Shown here: positions 33,125 through 43,140 of the stretch, one piece after another
How the letters are laid out: the number at the start of each line of letters is the position of its first letter
Numbering within the stretch: the first letter of the stretch is position 1
Assembly: GCA_030704615.1 (NCBI GenBank)
Contig: CM060732.1
Location: 4,650,001-4,714,000 of the forward strand
Direction of reading: 5' to 3'
Length of the DNA: 64,000 nucleotides
DNA from: Takakia lepidozioides
Lineage: Eukaryota; Streptophyta; Takakiopsida; Takakiales; Takakiaceae
Made by a program: the position numbers and the translations under genes
The notes under the pieces: model-generated
Told to the model about the DNA's origin: nothing
The model's database searches: none
What the model saw: the letters and a program-made list of their open reading frames with translations, nothing else

Positions 33125-33849
33125 TGTCGCGCACCTCACTTCGGTAAGCTCCCCCCTCAAGTCATAGTTACTCGCTTGATGCGCGCGCCTAACTCCCAAC
33201 CTTGCCCCCGGGCCAACTTGGAGCTCCGGCTGCTCACCGGGGCATAACGGTCCCCCTTTGATCTCCCAAAGAACCCTCCAACGATTTGGAACCAGCGGAA
33301 TTCCCTTCGGTAGTTGACAGTCCGGAACAGCTCCCCACTCTTTGGTCGCTTTCCGGCTCGCTCGCTTACTCACTAATTTTTGGTCACCAACGGGCTTGCA
33401 CCGTTCTCGGGGTTACTACTCCCTATATATACTTCTGTAGCTGTCCGCGGGGGTTTCACAAACAACCATGCCATTTTATGGCGAACCACCACGAACACCC
33501 TCGACTCCCGGTGATGAGTCGCGGTGAGTCTTGGCCCACCCACCACGGCCCCTATGGACCGTGATGAGTCCCAAGACTCCCCACAACTCCCACCACGAGG
33601 TCTCCGCCCCAGGGTGAGTCCTATGCCACCCCCACTAAGTCCCGCTAAGCTACCACCACCCCTTGTGGAGCCACCCCCACCGCAACCCGGTGTGCGGGGC
33701 TCCACCTAGTGAGCGCCTCCGCCTCCTTGAGTGCCTTGGGCACTCAAGGGTGCTTCAGCCCCCCATACCTATCGCTGCCATTGCCCCCACCACAAGGGCA
33801 GCCCCTCTTGTGTCCCGACCCCCTGCCCTCAAGGCAAAGGGCCGCGACA
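33125..33849 (-). mobile_element. Lone LTR of the same family as 13423-14149
   Basis: 725 bp with TGTCGCG/CGCGACA termini, about 97 percent identical by eye to the LTR at 13423. No primer-binding site or gag follows it. It abuts Copia pol at 33124, but the flanking five bases do not match (CATCT versus CACAC) and Copia does not resume at 33850. It is therefore either a truncated element end or a solo LTR with a lost flank. Confidence 0.85.
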
Positions 33850-34600
33850 CACACCCCTACCAACAGGGAGTCGATGTCCTCATCGGCTTGTCCATTTTGT
33901 GGAAACGAACATCCAAGTTGTGGCGTCCCACATCAAGGAGTTTGTTTCTGTACCATGGCGTCCCATGGCAAAGAACCAAACCCCACACTTGACTCTACTC
34001 TCCACTAGCTAGTTCGGCCGACTTCCTCCAAGTCCCGGGCAAGGGTGGAGCCTCTCAAGCTCATCCCAGTGCACTCTTCTTGGCCTACTTCAATGCCAAG
34101 GAACGATCCTCCCCGAGGATCGAATCGCCTTACTGCAACAACATTGCTTGCGACCGCTCATGATGCCGCTTTTGGCATCACCTTGAGCAAGGGTTCTCCT
34201 CGAACCCTCTTTGACTAGGAAGATAACCTTGAACCAACCGCGCGCCCCAATCACTACAATTGGGTCCACCTTGGAATGCTGGCCTGAGGTACGGGAACAC
34301 GCCGAAGCCGCACTACGACTTCGTCCCGAGGCTACACGATTATAGTACGTGAACGGAAGCACGTAGCTTCCGCGTTAGCCCGCACTACAAAGCAACCCCC
34401 TCGGTAGCGCAGTTATAGTATGCGCACGCTCCAGGTGCGCACTAGCACGTGAACTCTTAAAGAAGGCGCAAGTTTTCTTGCCCCTTGGATGGGAGTCACC
34501 CGATTTCGGCACTGCGCAAACACACGATTAACCCAATTTTATGTGAAAATTGGGCACATAGGGCCACTCTGGCAGGTTGAATCCACCCCTTATTAGAAGC
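33850..34600. other. No gene recognised
   Basis: Short frames only, including one with CPFCGNEHPSCG near 33885 that looks knuckle-like but is not supported by neighbours. Nothing else is seen. Confidence 0.35.
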
Positions 34601-34603
34601 TCA

Positions 34604-34870
34604 AACAGTGTGCGGCAACGCACACTGTTTTGAGCCCCCTCTCTGCTTGGTTTTTGATGTGAAATTGGGACAAACAAGGCCAGTATGCATGCTCAATACA
34701 TCCATAGTTTGAAGCACGAACAGTGTACGGCAACACACACTGTTTGTGCCCCCTTCTTGGCCCCCTCTCTGCCTTTGTTTTTGTGTGGTAATGTGCCACA
34801 TAGGGCCAAATGTCATGTTCAAAACACCCCTATTTGGAAGCTGAAACAGTGTGCGGCAACGCACACTGTT
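34604..34870. repeat. Three hairpin repeats upstream of the methyltransferase-like gene
   Basis: A 26-base hairpin (AACAGTGTGCG, loop GCAA, CGCACACTGTT) occurs at 34604-34629 and 34845-34870. A slightly mismatched copy lies at 34719-34744. Each sits in a ~120-bp repeat that also holds CCCCCTCTCTGC and GGGMCAMAYARGGCC-like words. They end about 130 bp before the first ATG of the next gene and may be its promoter or an element end. Confidence 0.8.
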
Positions 34871-34999
34871 TTCGGCCCCCACACTGCTTGTTTTCTGATG
34901 AGAGATTGGGCCACACAGTGCCTGTCTGCCATGCTCAAAACACCATCTTTTCTTGCCTCTCTCTTATATCAATTTGAATGAACAACCCTGTAGGAGAAG

Positions 35000-37900
35000 A
35001 TGCAAAGGGTGGCGGATGAGAACCCTTCTGGGTAGGGGAAGGAGATCATTGTGGATGTGGACGATGAGTTCTATGAAAGCAAAGCCGCCGAGATGCTGGG
35101 GGGTCAGAAGGTAAACCCTCAACTTTCTTTTTCTCTAGTCATCCCCGCTAGATGGAAATGCGGCGCCGCATTTCCAACAATAGAGGGTAGAGGGGGGGGG
35201 GGGGGCAGCAAAGTATGCTTGCCCTGGGTGGGAGGTTGAAGATTCCTATGTGTAGGTTGGTTTCCATGCCCGTCGTTCATCCACCCCTCATCAAGGACAT
35301 CCTGAAGCTGGAGGCCGAGTTTGTTCATGGGTATTTGGATGGATCCGCAGTCTTTTACGTTTCTACTAGGGATTCTAGAGGCAATGAGCTCCTTGTGGTG
35401 AGTCAATCGTGGACTCCTGGGTTCCCATTTGGAGACAGGTGAATGAATCCTTTGAACTACTTCTCTCTAGGAAACCTTCGACCCAGGCATTCTCGGGGAA
35501 GATGTTTCACGTATGGGATGGCAACCACCGGTTGCTTGCATGGATGGCTGTCATTGGGAGGCTGCACTCACAGGAGGAAGAATGACATTACTCTGTTTGA
35601 TCGATGGTGCTGGATTGTGACGGGAATATGATGGGTCTTCTGATGGCAATGAATGATGTGAACAGGTTGGTTTCTCATTCTACATGTTCCAGTTGTGGTT
35701 TCATGGTTCTTTTGTTCCAGTCCTCTATTGACGGTTCTTGAATTTCATTCTCACTTTCACACATCATTCTGCAGAGGGACGGAGACATCGCATGTCAAAA
35801 CGAGTCTGGTTTATACACTGTACAAGATACAAAGGATCGGGCAGATGCCCTTGACCAACTTCAAGACCATCCTTTCAGCAGAGACGTACAAGAAGTGCGA
35901 AAGCTCGAAGACATCAGAAATGTGGTACTCGTTGACCCGTGAGGCTTTCATGGAGTATATGTACGCGGTGAGATACATCTTCCATCATCTGGCCTTTTGA
36001 TATTCCTGCTTCCACATGTTTGTTTCTGTTGTTTCCCTTGCCCTTGGGTTGATGCAACTCTCGTGCATTCCCTTGCAGCAAGACATTGCAGATGCAGGAG
36101 AGCGTGGCAAACTGGAATACTACAGCTCTACCCCTGAGGAGAGAAGGACAGCAAAGGGGGTTGAGAGTCACATCCAGAAAGAGATGACGGCCACAAGAAG
36201 GACTATTATGAGTGCTTTTGTTAAGCAGTTGAGAATTGTCGACCCATCATTCGGACCGCAGTTTCTTCAAGAGGTGAAAAACCATTACAACAAGCCAGGC
36301 AAGCCGGAGATGGCCCAGGAGAAGTTACACAGGTTGTCTACCGCCATTGTGTCTTCAGAACAGAAGGTGAAGTGGCTACAGATATGGAACTCCAATCCCA
36401 CTGTTAGGGATACCCACATGTTCCCTAGGCCGGAGAAAGAGAAGAAGACCCAGCGTGTCATTCCTGTCAGTGACAATGTGCTGGACACATGGCTTCACAA
36501 GGCCACTTACTGGAGCCAGGTATGATGTCATTTACTGTGTCACTTTCTTTTCGCTTTTTCTGTCATTCTCTTTCCATGTTACATTGGTTGTGATTGTTTT
36601 TGGGTTCATTCTTGCATTCAAATTGTTTTGCAGTTGGAGGAAAGGGCCCGGTCGGTTCTACATACACAGCTGGCTGACTATGGGATCACCATGACAACAC
36701 CGAAGGTCTCCTTCCAAGCATACATGAGGAAATGGAGAGCCACAGTGTGGCAATCTTGTTTCTTCAGAGAGTTCAGCAAGGAGGGTGGCATCAGTCGAAC
36801 AAATGAGCTTGACCAGCAGGAGAAATGAGAGGAAGCCTGGAAACGATGCCTTTACAGGTGCGAAATGGGTTGTGCTTCTTTGTTTTGCAAATCCTCCATC
36901 CAACCTGTTTTGGGCTGGCTCATATGAGTTTGCAGTGCCGCACACTCATTTGTTCTATCCGTGTGTAGTAACACCAAGTGTACACCCTGGGCCCTTCAGG
37001 CTATTTTGTGTGCGGTGGTTGCAGTGTACTGTGCCGCATACTCTTTTAAGGGGTCTTCGTGATGTGGTGGAAAAGCTGGGAGACAATAATTGCATTGCAT
37101 AATGAGGCTGTCTCTATTCCGGCAGGTACATAAAGTATGTTCTCATGGCAGAGAACTGCTTGGACAAACATCCTGATTTCGTGGACCTTTGGCTTGTCCC
37201 TACTGGCAACCAGACCATGTTTACTACAGGGATCTTGCATGACTGGGGCCCAGACCATCTTTCGGCTTGTGGTTGGTATTTGGATTGCCCTGCTTCTGAG
37301 ACCCCAGCTCAGGAGGTGTCTTTGAGGAGAGAGAATGAGCGTATAGCAGCCACTGCCGCAGCAGCCGACCTCGACATTCATGATAGAAATTTAAGGACTC
37401 TTGCAGAGAAGGAGCCTCCCGCTCAGGATACCCCGGGTAGAGGTAGAAAGGCAAAGGGAAAGGATGTTGCTGGTGGTGTGGGGAAAGGAAGGGGTAGGGG
37501 GAAGGGGGCACAAGGGCAGGTAGGTGGGCAGGGAAGTGTTTCAGATATTGGCCCTGTGGTGGATGTCCTGCAGACTCCACCGCATGGTAGGGGATCCGGG
37601 AGAAAGAACAAGGGGGTGGTTGATCCCAAGGACCCGTACCATGCAATGGAGCATCCCACGAGGGTCATTCGCCCTACCAGGTTGGAGATGGCCAACGTCG
37701 GGTTCCTTGCCATGATGGAGTCCAAGAAATCTGATTACAAGGGCGAGCCATCACCAGTGTGGGAGAGGATTGTGGAGTTCCTCGGCACGGTGCGTGTTGT
37801 CTTTTGCTTCTTGTCTATTGTGGGCATGGATTGTTTCAATCCTCTTGAGCATTCCATTGCATGCTTGTTTGCAGGCTAAAATGACCAAATCCTGGGTGAA

Positions 37901-39317
37901 CGGGAAGGAGAAGCCATATGCAGCCAAACTCATCATCTTGGACATCCCTGATGGGTTGCCAGTCCCGGATGTCCCTCTATCGGGTGCTTGTCCAGGTTGG
38001 AATGCTTTTGATGCGCGCTACTGGCGGTGGGTTTTCTCCTTTTGCAATTTCTTTCTGTCCGATGTAGGTGTTTTGGTGCTCATCCAGTCCATCGACCTTC
38101 GCTGTCGCCGTGCACTTGCCAGCTATTTGAAAGCCTCCGGTATGAGGGTCCTAAAGACATGGAATTGTGTGAACAGCATGTACCTGACAAAGGGGGATCG
38201 TCCGGGAGAGATGGTAAATCTGCTTTCTTATTCCTCTTCTTGGTGGTTCTCGGGTGGAGTTGCATAAGTCGCTCAAATGAATATGTAGGGGCCTGGTTTT
38301 CAAGCTTCTTAGTTCCTTGTGGATGTCCTGTTCGCAGACTCGTTTGTTTGAAGCTCTTTGTCTCGTCCGAGTGCATCCACCTACGACTCCAGCCGTCATT
38401 AGGGAGTTTGCCATCACTCATGGGGGCAAGTTCATAGACGAGAGGACAGATACTCCGACGGATGACATGCACCACAACTACGTGGACAACAACGTGTGCT
38501 TGCGAAGGGGGAATGGGGTTCCTTGGAGAGGGGCCAGGGAGAGGAGCCCGGCTTTCCTTCAAACGATTGTGGAGTGCTGCACCTACATAGACGCCAGAGT
38601 TCTGGATTTGTCAATGGGCACAGGTTCGTCTCTTCAACATTCACATTTCATGAGGTTTGTTTGAGCTTGCACTTTCAGCACTTCCCACCGTTCCAAATGT
38701 GTCTTCAATGTCTGTTTCCTTCCTTCAATTCCACTACAGGTGCTTCGTACCGCGCTTGCAAGGCTAGTGCGCGACATCTCTTTGGGATTGAAGGGGATGC
38801 TGAGATTTTCAAGAACCTCCTGATGGGTTTGGGTGGACACACTTCTCAAGTCATTCCGAAGCCCCTTCCCGGTGATATTGATACAGGGGAGACTTCCGAC
38901 AAGGAGCTGGACTCCGACTTTGCCTGTGAGTAAGTTCAACCTGTGGATGCTTGCATTGTTGTTTCAATACCCAGAATCATTGTTCTTAAGGCAAAGTGCA
39001 CATGGGAGACATCCTCTTTGTTGGACTTGTGCATTGCATCATTGTGTTCAAAATGGGTTTTTGTCGACTTGTGCAGGAGTCTGCGTGCTTCAACTGACCC
39101 TCCAGGGCTATCACACCTTTTTGGACTTCTTTCAAGTCCTCCTCAGTCTTACGTGCTACCTGTCCTTGCGGAGGCACTTGCAGCAAGCATGTCCATTCAT
39201 GGCACTCGCAGTCTAACCATCGACGGCCATGGTAGAAGACGTGGTGTTGGGGCCGGAATCTTTGTGGACGACATAGCACAAGAGGTCGATACTGATTCTG
39301 ATGACGGTGACACTTGA
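35000..39317 (+). pseudogene. ParB-like plus permuted DNA-methyltransferase-like protein, twelve exons
   Basis: Exons joined by GT-AG introns are approximately 35000-35110, 35240-35438, 35471-35663, 35775-35967, 36079-36519, 36634-36857, 37126-37789, 37875-38026, 38070-38215, 38338-38623, 38740-38925 and 39077-39317, about 950 codons. Exon 3 has VWDGNHRLLAWM, like the ParB/Srx nuclease fold. Exon 5 is helical and basic, and exon 7 has a Gly/Lys/Arg-rich stretch. Exons 8-11 look like a beta-class N6/N4 methyltransferase: KLIILDIPDG where a D-P-P-Y loop is expected, KGDRPGEM, then VLDLSMGTG-ASYRAC and HLFGIEGDAEIF, the cofactor motif I placed last. The C-terminus is acidic (EVDTDSDDGDT). In-frame stops lie at 35033, 35583, 35598 and 36826, and exon 9 phase is unclear. 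Four internal junctions (3/4, 4/5, 6/7, 10/11) keep frame, so the exon model is solid; activity is doubtful. Confidence 0.65.
35154..35175. repeat. Solo 22-bp palindrome in intron 1
   Basis: GGAAATGCGGC followed by its exact mirror GCCGCATTTCC, the same motif as in the MULE ends, here alone inside the first intron of the methyltransferase-like gene and followed by a run of G at about 35190-35204. Confidence 0.9.
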
Positions 39318-39499
39318 TATGAAGTTTTCTTTTGCTTTCATTTGGGGCCAATCTTGAAATGGGATGGTTGTGTGTCCTTGTTGTCATGTTTGCAATGTGT
39401 GCGTGGGATGCAAATTCATGGGAACAAACTATCGTTGGAGATGGGGGTTGCATGGACTGCCCGGATTGTTCCTTCAATCTATTTAGTGTTTTACGGAGC
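39318..39499. other. Probable 3' untranslated region
   Basis: T-rich sequence right after the TGA at 39315. No further exon or polyadenylation signal that I would call. Confidence 0.3.
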
Positions 39500-39800
39500 T
39501 CACAGGCTTGTGTGCATTGCAAAAATAAACAAACGTCTTTGGTTCGGATAGAGCATTCTCGCATCATTTGCTCGTTGGTCTCCAAACCATTCATGCTAGA
39601 AGAATGCTTGGTAAATCCGTCATGATAAAGTCCACGTGATCAAAGAGCGTTCAGGCATTCTCAATTCTGGTGAGCATCCATGATGCTCCTGCACATACCT
39701 GGCATGTTCGCAAGGGTGGTGAGTAAGAAAAGATTTCGCAGGGATCCGCTTTGGATGATGTGAGTGTGCACCTGCTCACGACGTAGGCACATTCCAATGC
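39500..39800 (-). pseudogene. PPR fragment
   Basis: Minus-strand frames give REQVHTHIIQSGSLRNLFLL then TLANMPGMCRSIMDAHQ, and after a shift LFDHVDF and EQMMRECS. These match in order the PPR relic at 2300-2610. Two frame changes and a stop show it is dead. It is a piece of the same PPR family in opposite orientation. Confidence 0.6.
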
Positions 39801-40003
39801 AGGGGCTTGGTATGTTGATAACGTCTACATGGATGCAATGGATAGAAAGGATGGATACAATGGATGTAACACATCCAATCTGCATTCCCTGGAAATGGCT
39901 GATCAACCCGCGGTAATAGGTGACACCCGTGGAAATAGGCCATGTATGCATGCTGACGTGGCGTGAGTCTGTGCTGGGCTCACGGTTTCCTGGGCTCACA
40001 GGC

Positions 40004-41880
40004 TCACGCCTTTGGGCTCACAGAATAGTACCCCCCCACATTTGCTAGGGTGGGTTGGGCCATTTGTAGGAGAGTTGCATCCCGCACCCTTCTCCTCAGC
40101 TCCTTGTCCAGGATCCCATACCAGAACTGGATTGCCTGAGCTTCTGTAACCCCTTGGGTTACGTTTATCAAGCACCTCATGCGAGTGTAAGCCTCCCTCA
40201 AACTCTCAGTAGACCTTCGTTGGAACTCTTGCAAGCTCCGCAACTTCTCTGTCCTTATCCCTTGGTAGTTTCTCCTCAACTCCTCGAAGAACTCCACAAC
40301 TAGGTTAAAGGCAGGCACGAGTGCTGGTGCTGCAGCAGGAGCTTGAGTGGATTTCCCAGCTCCTGTACCACTTGTCCCACTACTAGTGCTTGCAGTTGGG
40401 GATGTTGGTGTAGCTTGTCGCCGCTGCCCTTGTGCCTCTAGTGATGGAGACATAGTTAGGTGACCAATACTCTCGCCACTCCTCAATCTCCACCGAATGT
40501 CCCGGCCTAAATTCATGGTAATCATCTAGGGGCGGCCCCTCAAGGTGCTGGAATAGCCCTTTCCACGCCATAAAGGGAATAAACAGTTGTGGATTGCACA
40601 TTTGCTGCAAATCACACCAACTGTCAAACTCCTGTATGAAGTCATCAAGCTCGATGATGCCTGTTAGAGGGCTGCTTGGGACTTAGACGCTTTTACGGGA
40701 TCTGTGGGGTACCCTTAATTTTTACACAGACTGAGACCAACAGGAGCCTTGGGGGTGACAGCAACAGGCTTTAGGGGGGGAGATACATAGCCCAACACAG
40801 CCGTCACAACCCATCACAGTCCAACACAGCCTGTCACAGCTTCGCACAGATACACAGCCCAACACAGTCCATCACAGCCGACACAGCCGACACAGTCAGA
40901 CACAGCTGTCACAGCCCAACACAGCCAGTCACAGCCCGATACAACCGCCACAGCTTCGCACAGCCCTACACAGCCCGACACAGCCAGTCACAGCTCGGCA
41001 CAGCTGGGGAACAGTTATCATTGGCAGGGAACGACGGTGGGGGAACGACATCTGAAAAATGAACGTGTACTACAGGGATGACGGTTAGTTAGGAAAGCGG
41101 TTAGAACAGCTTGTAGGTAGAAAAAGCGAAGAGCGGGGACGTCGAGACATCACTACTGGGGGGGAGGACTTCTGGATCACGGGGGAAAATGAAGCAGAGA
41201 GCATATCTCTGAGTAGAAAGAGGGAGAGCACGGAGTAGAAGAAGAGATGATCTGTTGTTACTTGATGAATGCAAGCTATAGAATTGTAATGTAGAGTAGA
41301 TGAGAGACACCATGACTTCAGCCTGATACTTGATAGATATTAATCTGATACATATTTCATACTCACACTGTGTAGAGAGACCTGAGTGAAGCTATGGAAT
41401 GAATGGATGGAACTTGATAGATTTCTGAAGCAAACTGATACTTAATTGCAGATAGTAAGGTAACTCGCTAACAGGAATGTGGGAAGGAGTACAAATAAGA
41501 AACACCCCCATGATACACTAGTTGTAGGTCATGACTGATTGTTCTGAGCGGGCTGAGTGCTAAGAGATTTCCAACTCTTCTATCTTGGAGTTCCCACCTC
41601 GGATAGCGAAGGGATGGGTGAGTAAAAGCCGCTCGACAGTGCCCACAGCTCCAGAGTACCTACGTGGCCCCTTGGTAGCTCCATACATCTCCTCCATCAT
41701 GTCCCACAACAATGGCACGGGAATGACTTGCACCCTCGGTGAGAATCCTCCTGACTTCGAGTCTGAACCTTCCTCAGAAGACACTGAAGGTGAAGGTGGC
41801 CTAAACCGCACACCTTGTCTTGTGTACCCACTAGTATCGCTGGTGCTCGTACCGGCGCTTCCCTCAGCAATTGGTGGCAC
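40004..41880 (-). pseudogene. Gypsy-type gag, split by an LTR insertion
   Basis: The 5' part (41880-41639) has a Ser/Pro-rich leader and VQVIPVPLLWDMMEEMYGAT, then RRYSGAVG. The 3' part resumes at 40661 with IIELDDFIQEFDSWCDLQ and continues QLFIPFMAWKGLFQHLEGPP and WREYWSPNYVS. After a frame shift near 40450 come a linker and the capsid core (NLVVEFFEELRRNYQGIRTE, SLREAYTRMRCLINVTQGVT, IQFWYGILDKELRRRVRDA). It stops at ~40010. Removing the LTR and one copy of its 5-bp duplication restores continuity between the two halves, so the insertion came after the gag was in place. The role is capsid formation of a Ty3/Gypsy element. No protease or polymerase is attached. Confidence 0.85.
40662..41638 (-). 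mobile_element. Solo LTR inserted in gag
   Basis: Bounded by TGTTAGAG and CTCGACA, with flanking ATGCC (40657-40661) and GTGCC (41639-41643), a 5-bp duplication with one mismatch. It contains a CACAGCC-rich degenerate repeat at 40785-41010. A diverged relative lies at 44862-45783. No internal region is attached. Confidence 0.75.
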
Positions 41881-42579
41881 CTCCGTGATGAAAACTCACA
41901 ATCCAACCGGTTGTCAACCTGTCTCTAATCCCCACTTTCCACAAGGTAACCGGATAGAGAACCTATTGTGGCTAGTGGTTCAAGCAGGAATAATAGGTTT
42001 CTAACGTAGATCTGTACCTGCACCTGTATCCACCGCAAGAACTCATATGGTCTGCTGGTCATCAACCCAGCCTCACCATAAGAGAAACAATGATGGTCTG
42101 ACTGGTCATCACCCCAGCCTCACCACCGACAGCACGCTCTAGGATTGGCTGGTGATCAAATCCGGACCAACCTCCTATGAAAACAAGCGCCCATACAAAA
42201 CTAACATGACGCACAGTCAAGCATGCAGGTGTGGAGGGGATCCAAACACAAGAAAATCAAGACAATAACTCCCCCACACCAAAAATACTCCACAGTGTCG
42301 CTCCTGCAATGACACCCCAGCCCAAACCCGGACTGACTCTTGCCTCCACCTACGGAAAGGTTTTGGCCTACGGAGAGGGTGAAAGACTACAAGGAAGAGA
42401 GACTAAAGCAATTCCTAATCCCAGCATGCTCTCATCCCACTACCCTATCTCCACACTCTCTTGCTGGTCTCTCAAATAACTCTCTAGGAGCCCTCAAGAT
42501 GTCTCTCAAACAATCTCACTAAGGCTCCCAATCCTTGCACAATGGGACTCCAAAACAGTACACCAAGGCCCCAAGAGCC
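41881..42579. other. No gene recognised
   Basis: Unassigned sequence upstream of the gag. It may include the leader of that element, but no primer-binding site of the TGGTATCAGAG type was found. Confidence 0.35.
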
Positions 42580-42720
42580 TGCCAAAACTTGGCCCTCGAG
42601 GACCCCAAATAGTCCTCCAAATGGACCCCAAACAGTCCTCCAAAGATTCCCAATAGTCCTCCAAATGATACTCCAAGGGCCCTCAAATATCTTCCAAACA
42701 ATCCTCCAAAGGCCCTTAAA
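42580..42720. repeat. Degenerate ~21-bp minisatellite (TCCTCCAAA words)
   Basis: AGTCCTCCAAA and ATCCTCCAAA-type words recur at ~20-30 bp steps, with CCCC/AACA spacers between them. The minus-strand translation is a W/G-rich pseudo-protein that I treat as a repeat artefact. Confidence 0.7.
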
Positions 42721-42739
42721 TTTCACTAAGTCCTTTCAA

Positions 42740-43140
42740 TGTTGATATTTTAACAGAGGTATAGTCTGAGGTTGCTAGGGTCCTTTATATTGATGATACC
42801 TTTACAGAGGTATAGTATGAGAATGAGGGTTCTGTCTGGTATACTAACAGAGGTATAGTCTGAGCTGATTAGGGTTCACATATGGTGATACCTCAACAGA
42901 GGTATAGTAAAAAGGACAACCTCATGTTTGGTATACTAACAGAGGTATAATCTGAGCTGATTAGGGTTCACATATGGTGATACCTCAGTAGAGGTATAGT
43001 AAAATGGACAAGCTCCTATTTGGTATACTAACAGTGGTATAGTCTCACATAAGGGTTCATATATGGTGATACCTCAACAGAGGTATAGTCAAAGGGACAA
43101 GCTCATGTTTGGTATACTAACAGAGATATAGTCTGAGCAT
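42740..43140. repeat. ~95-bp tandem repeat built on AGAGGTATAGT
   Basis: About four units contain ACAGAGGTATAGTCTGAGCT, then GGTTCACATATGGTGATACC, a second AGAGGTATAGT and TTTGGTATACTAA. The half-sites GGTATAGT and GGTATACT alternate about every 45 bp. Confidence 0.85.

Noticed and set aside
33880-34000. Zinc-knuckle-like CPFCGNEHPSCG frame
   Set aside because: Cys spacing does not fit CCHC or RING, the frame is short, and neighbours give no gag context.
42484-42726. Trp/Gly-rich minus-strand frame of 80 codons
   Set aside because: It follows a ~21-bp degenerate minisatellite and has no independent coding evidence.
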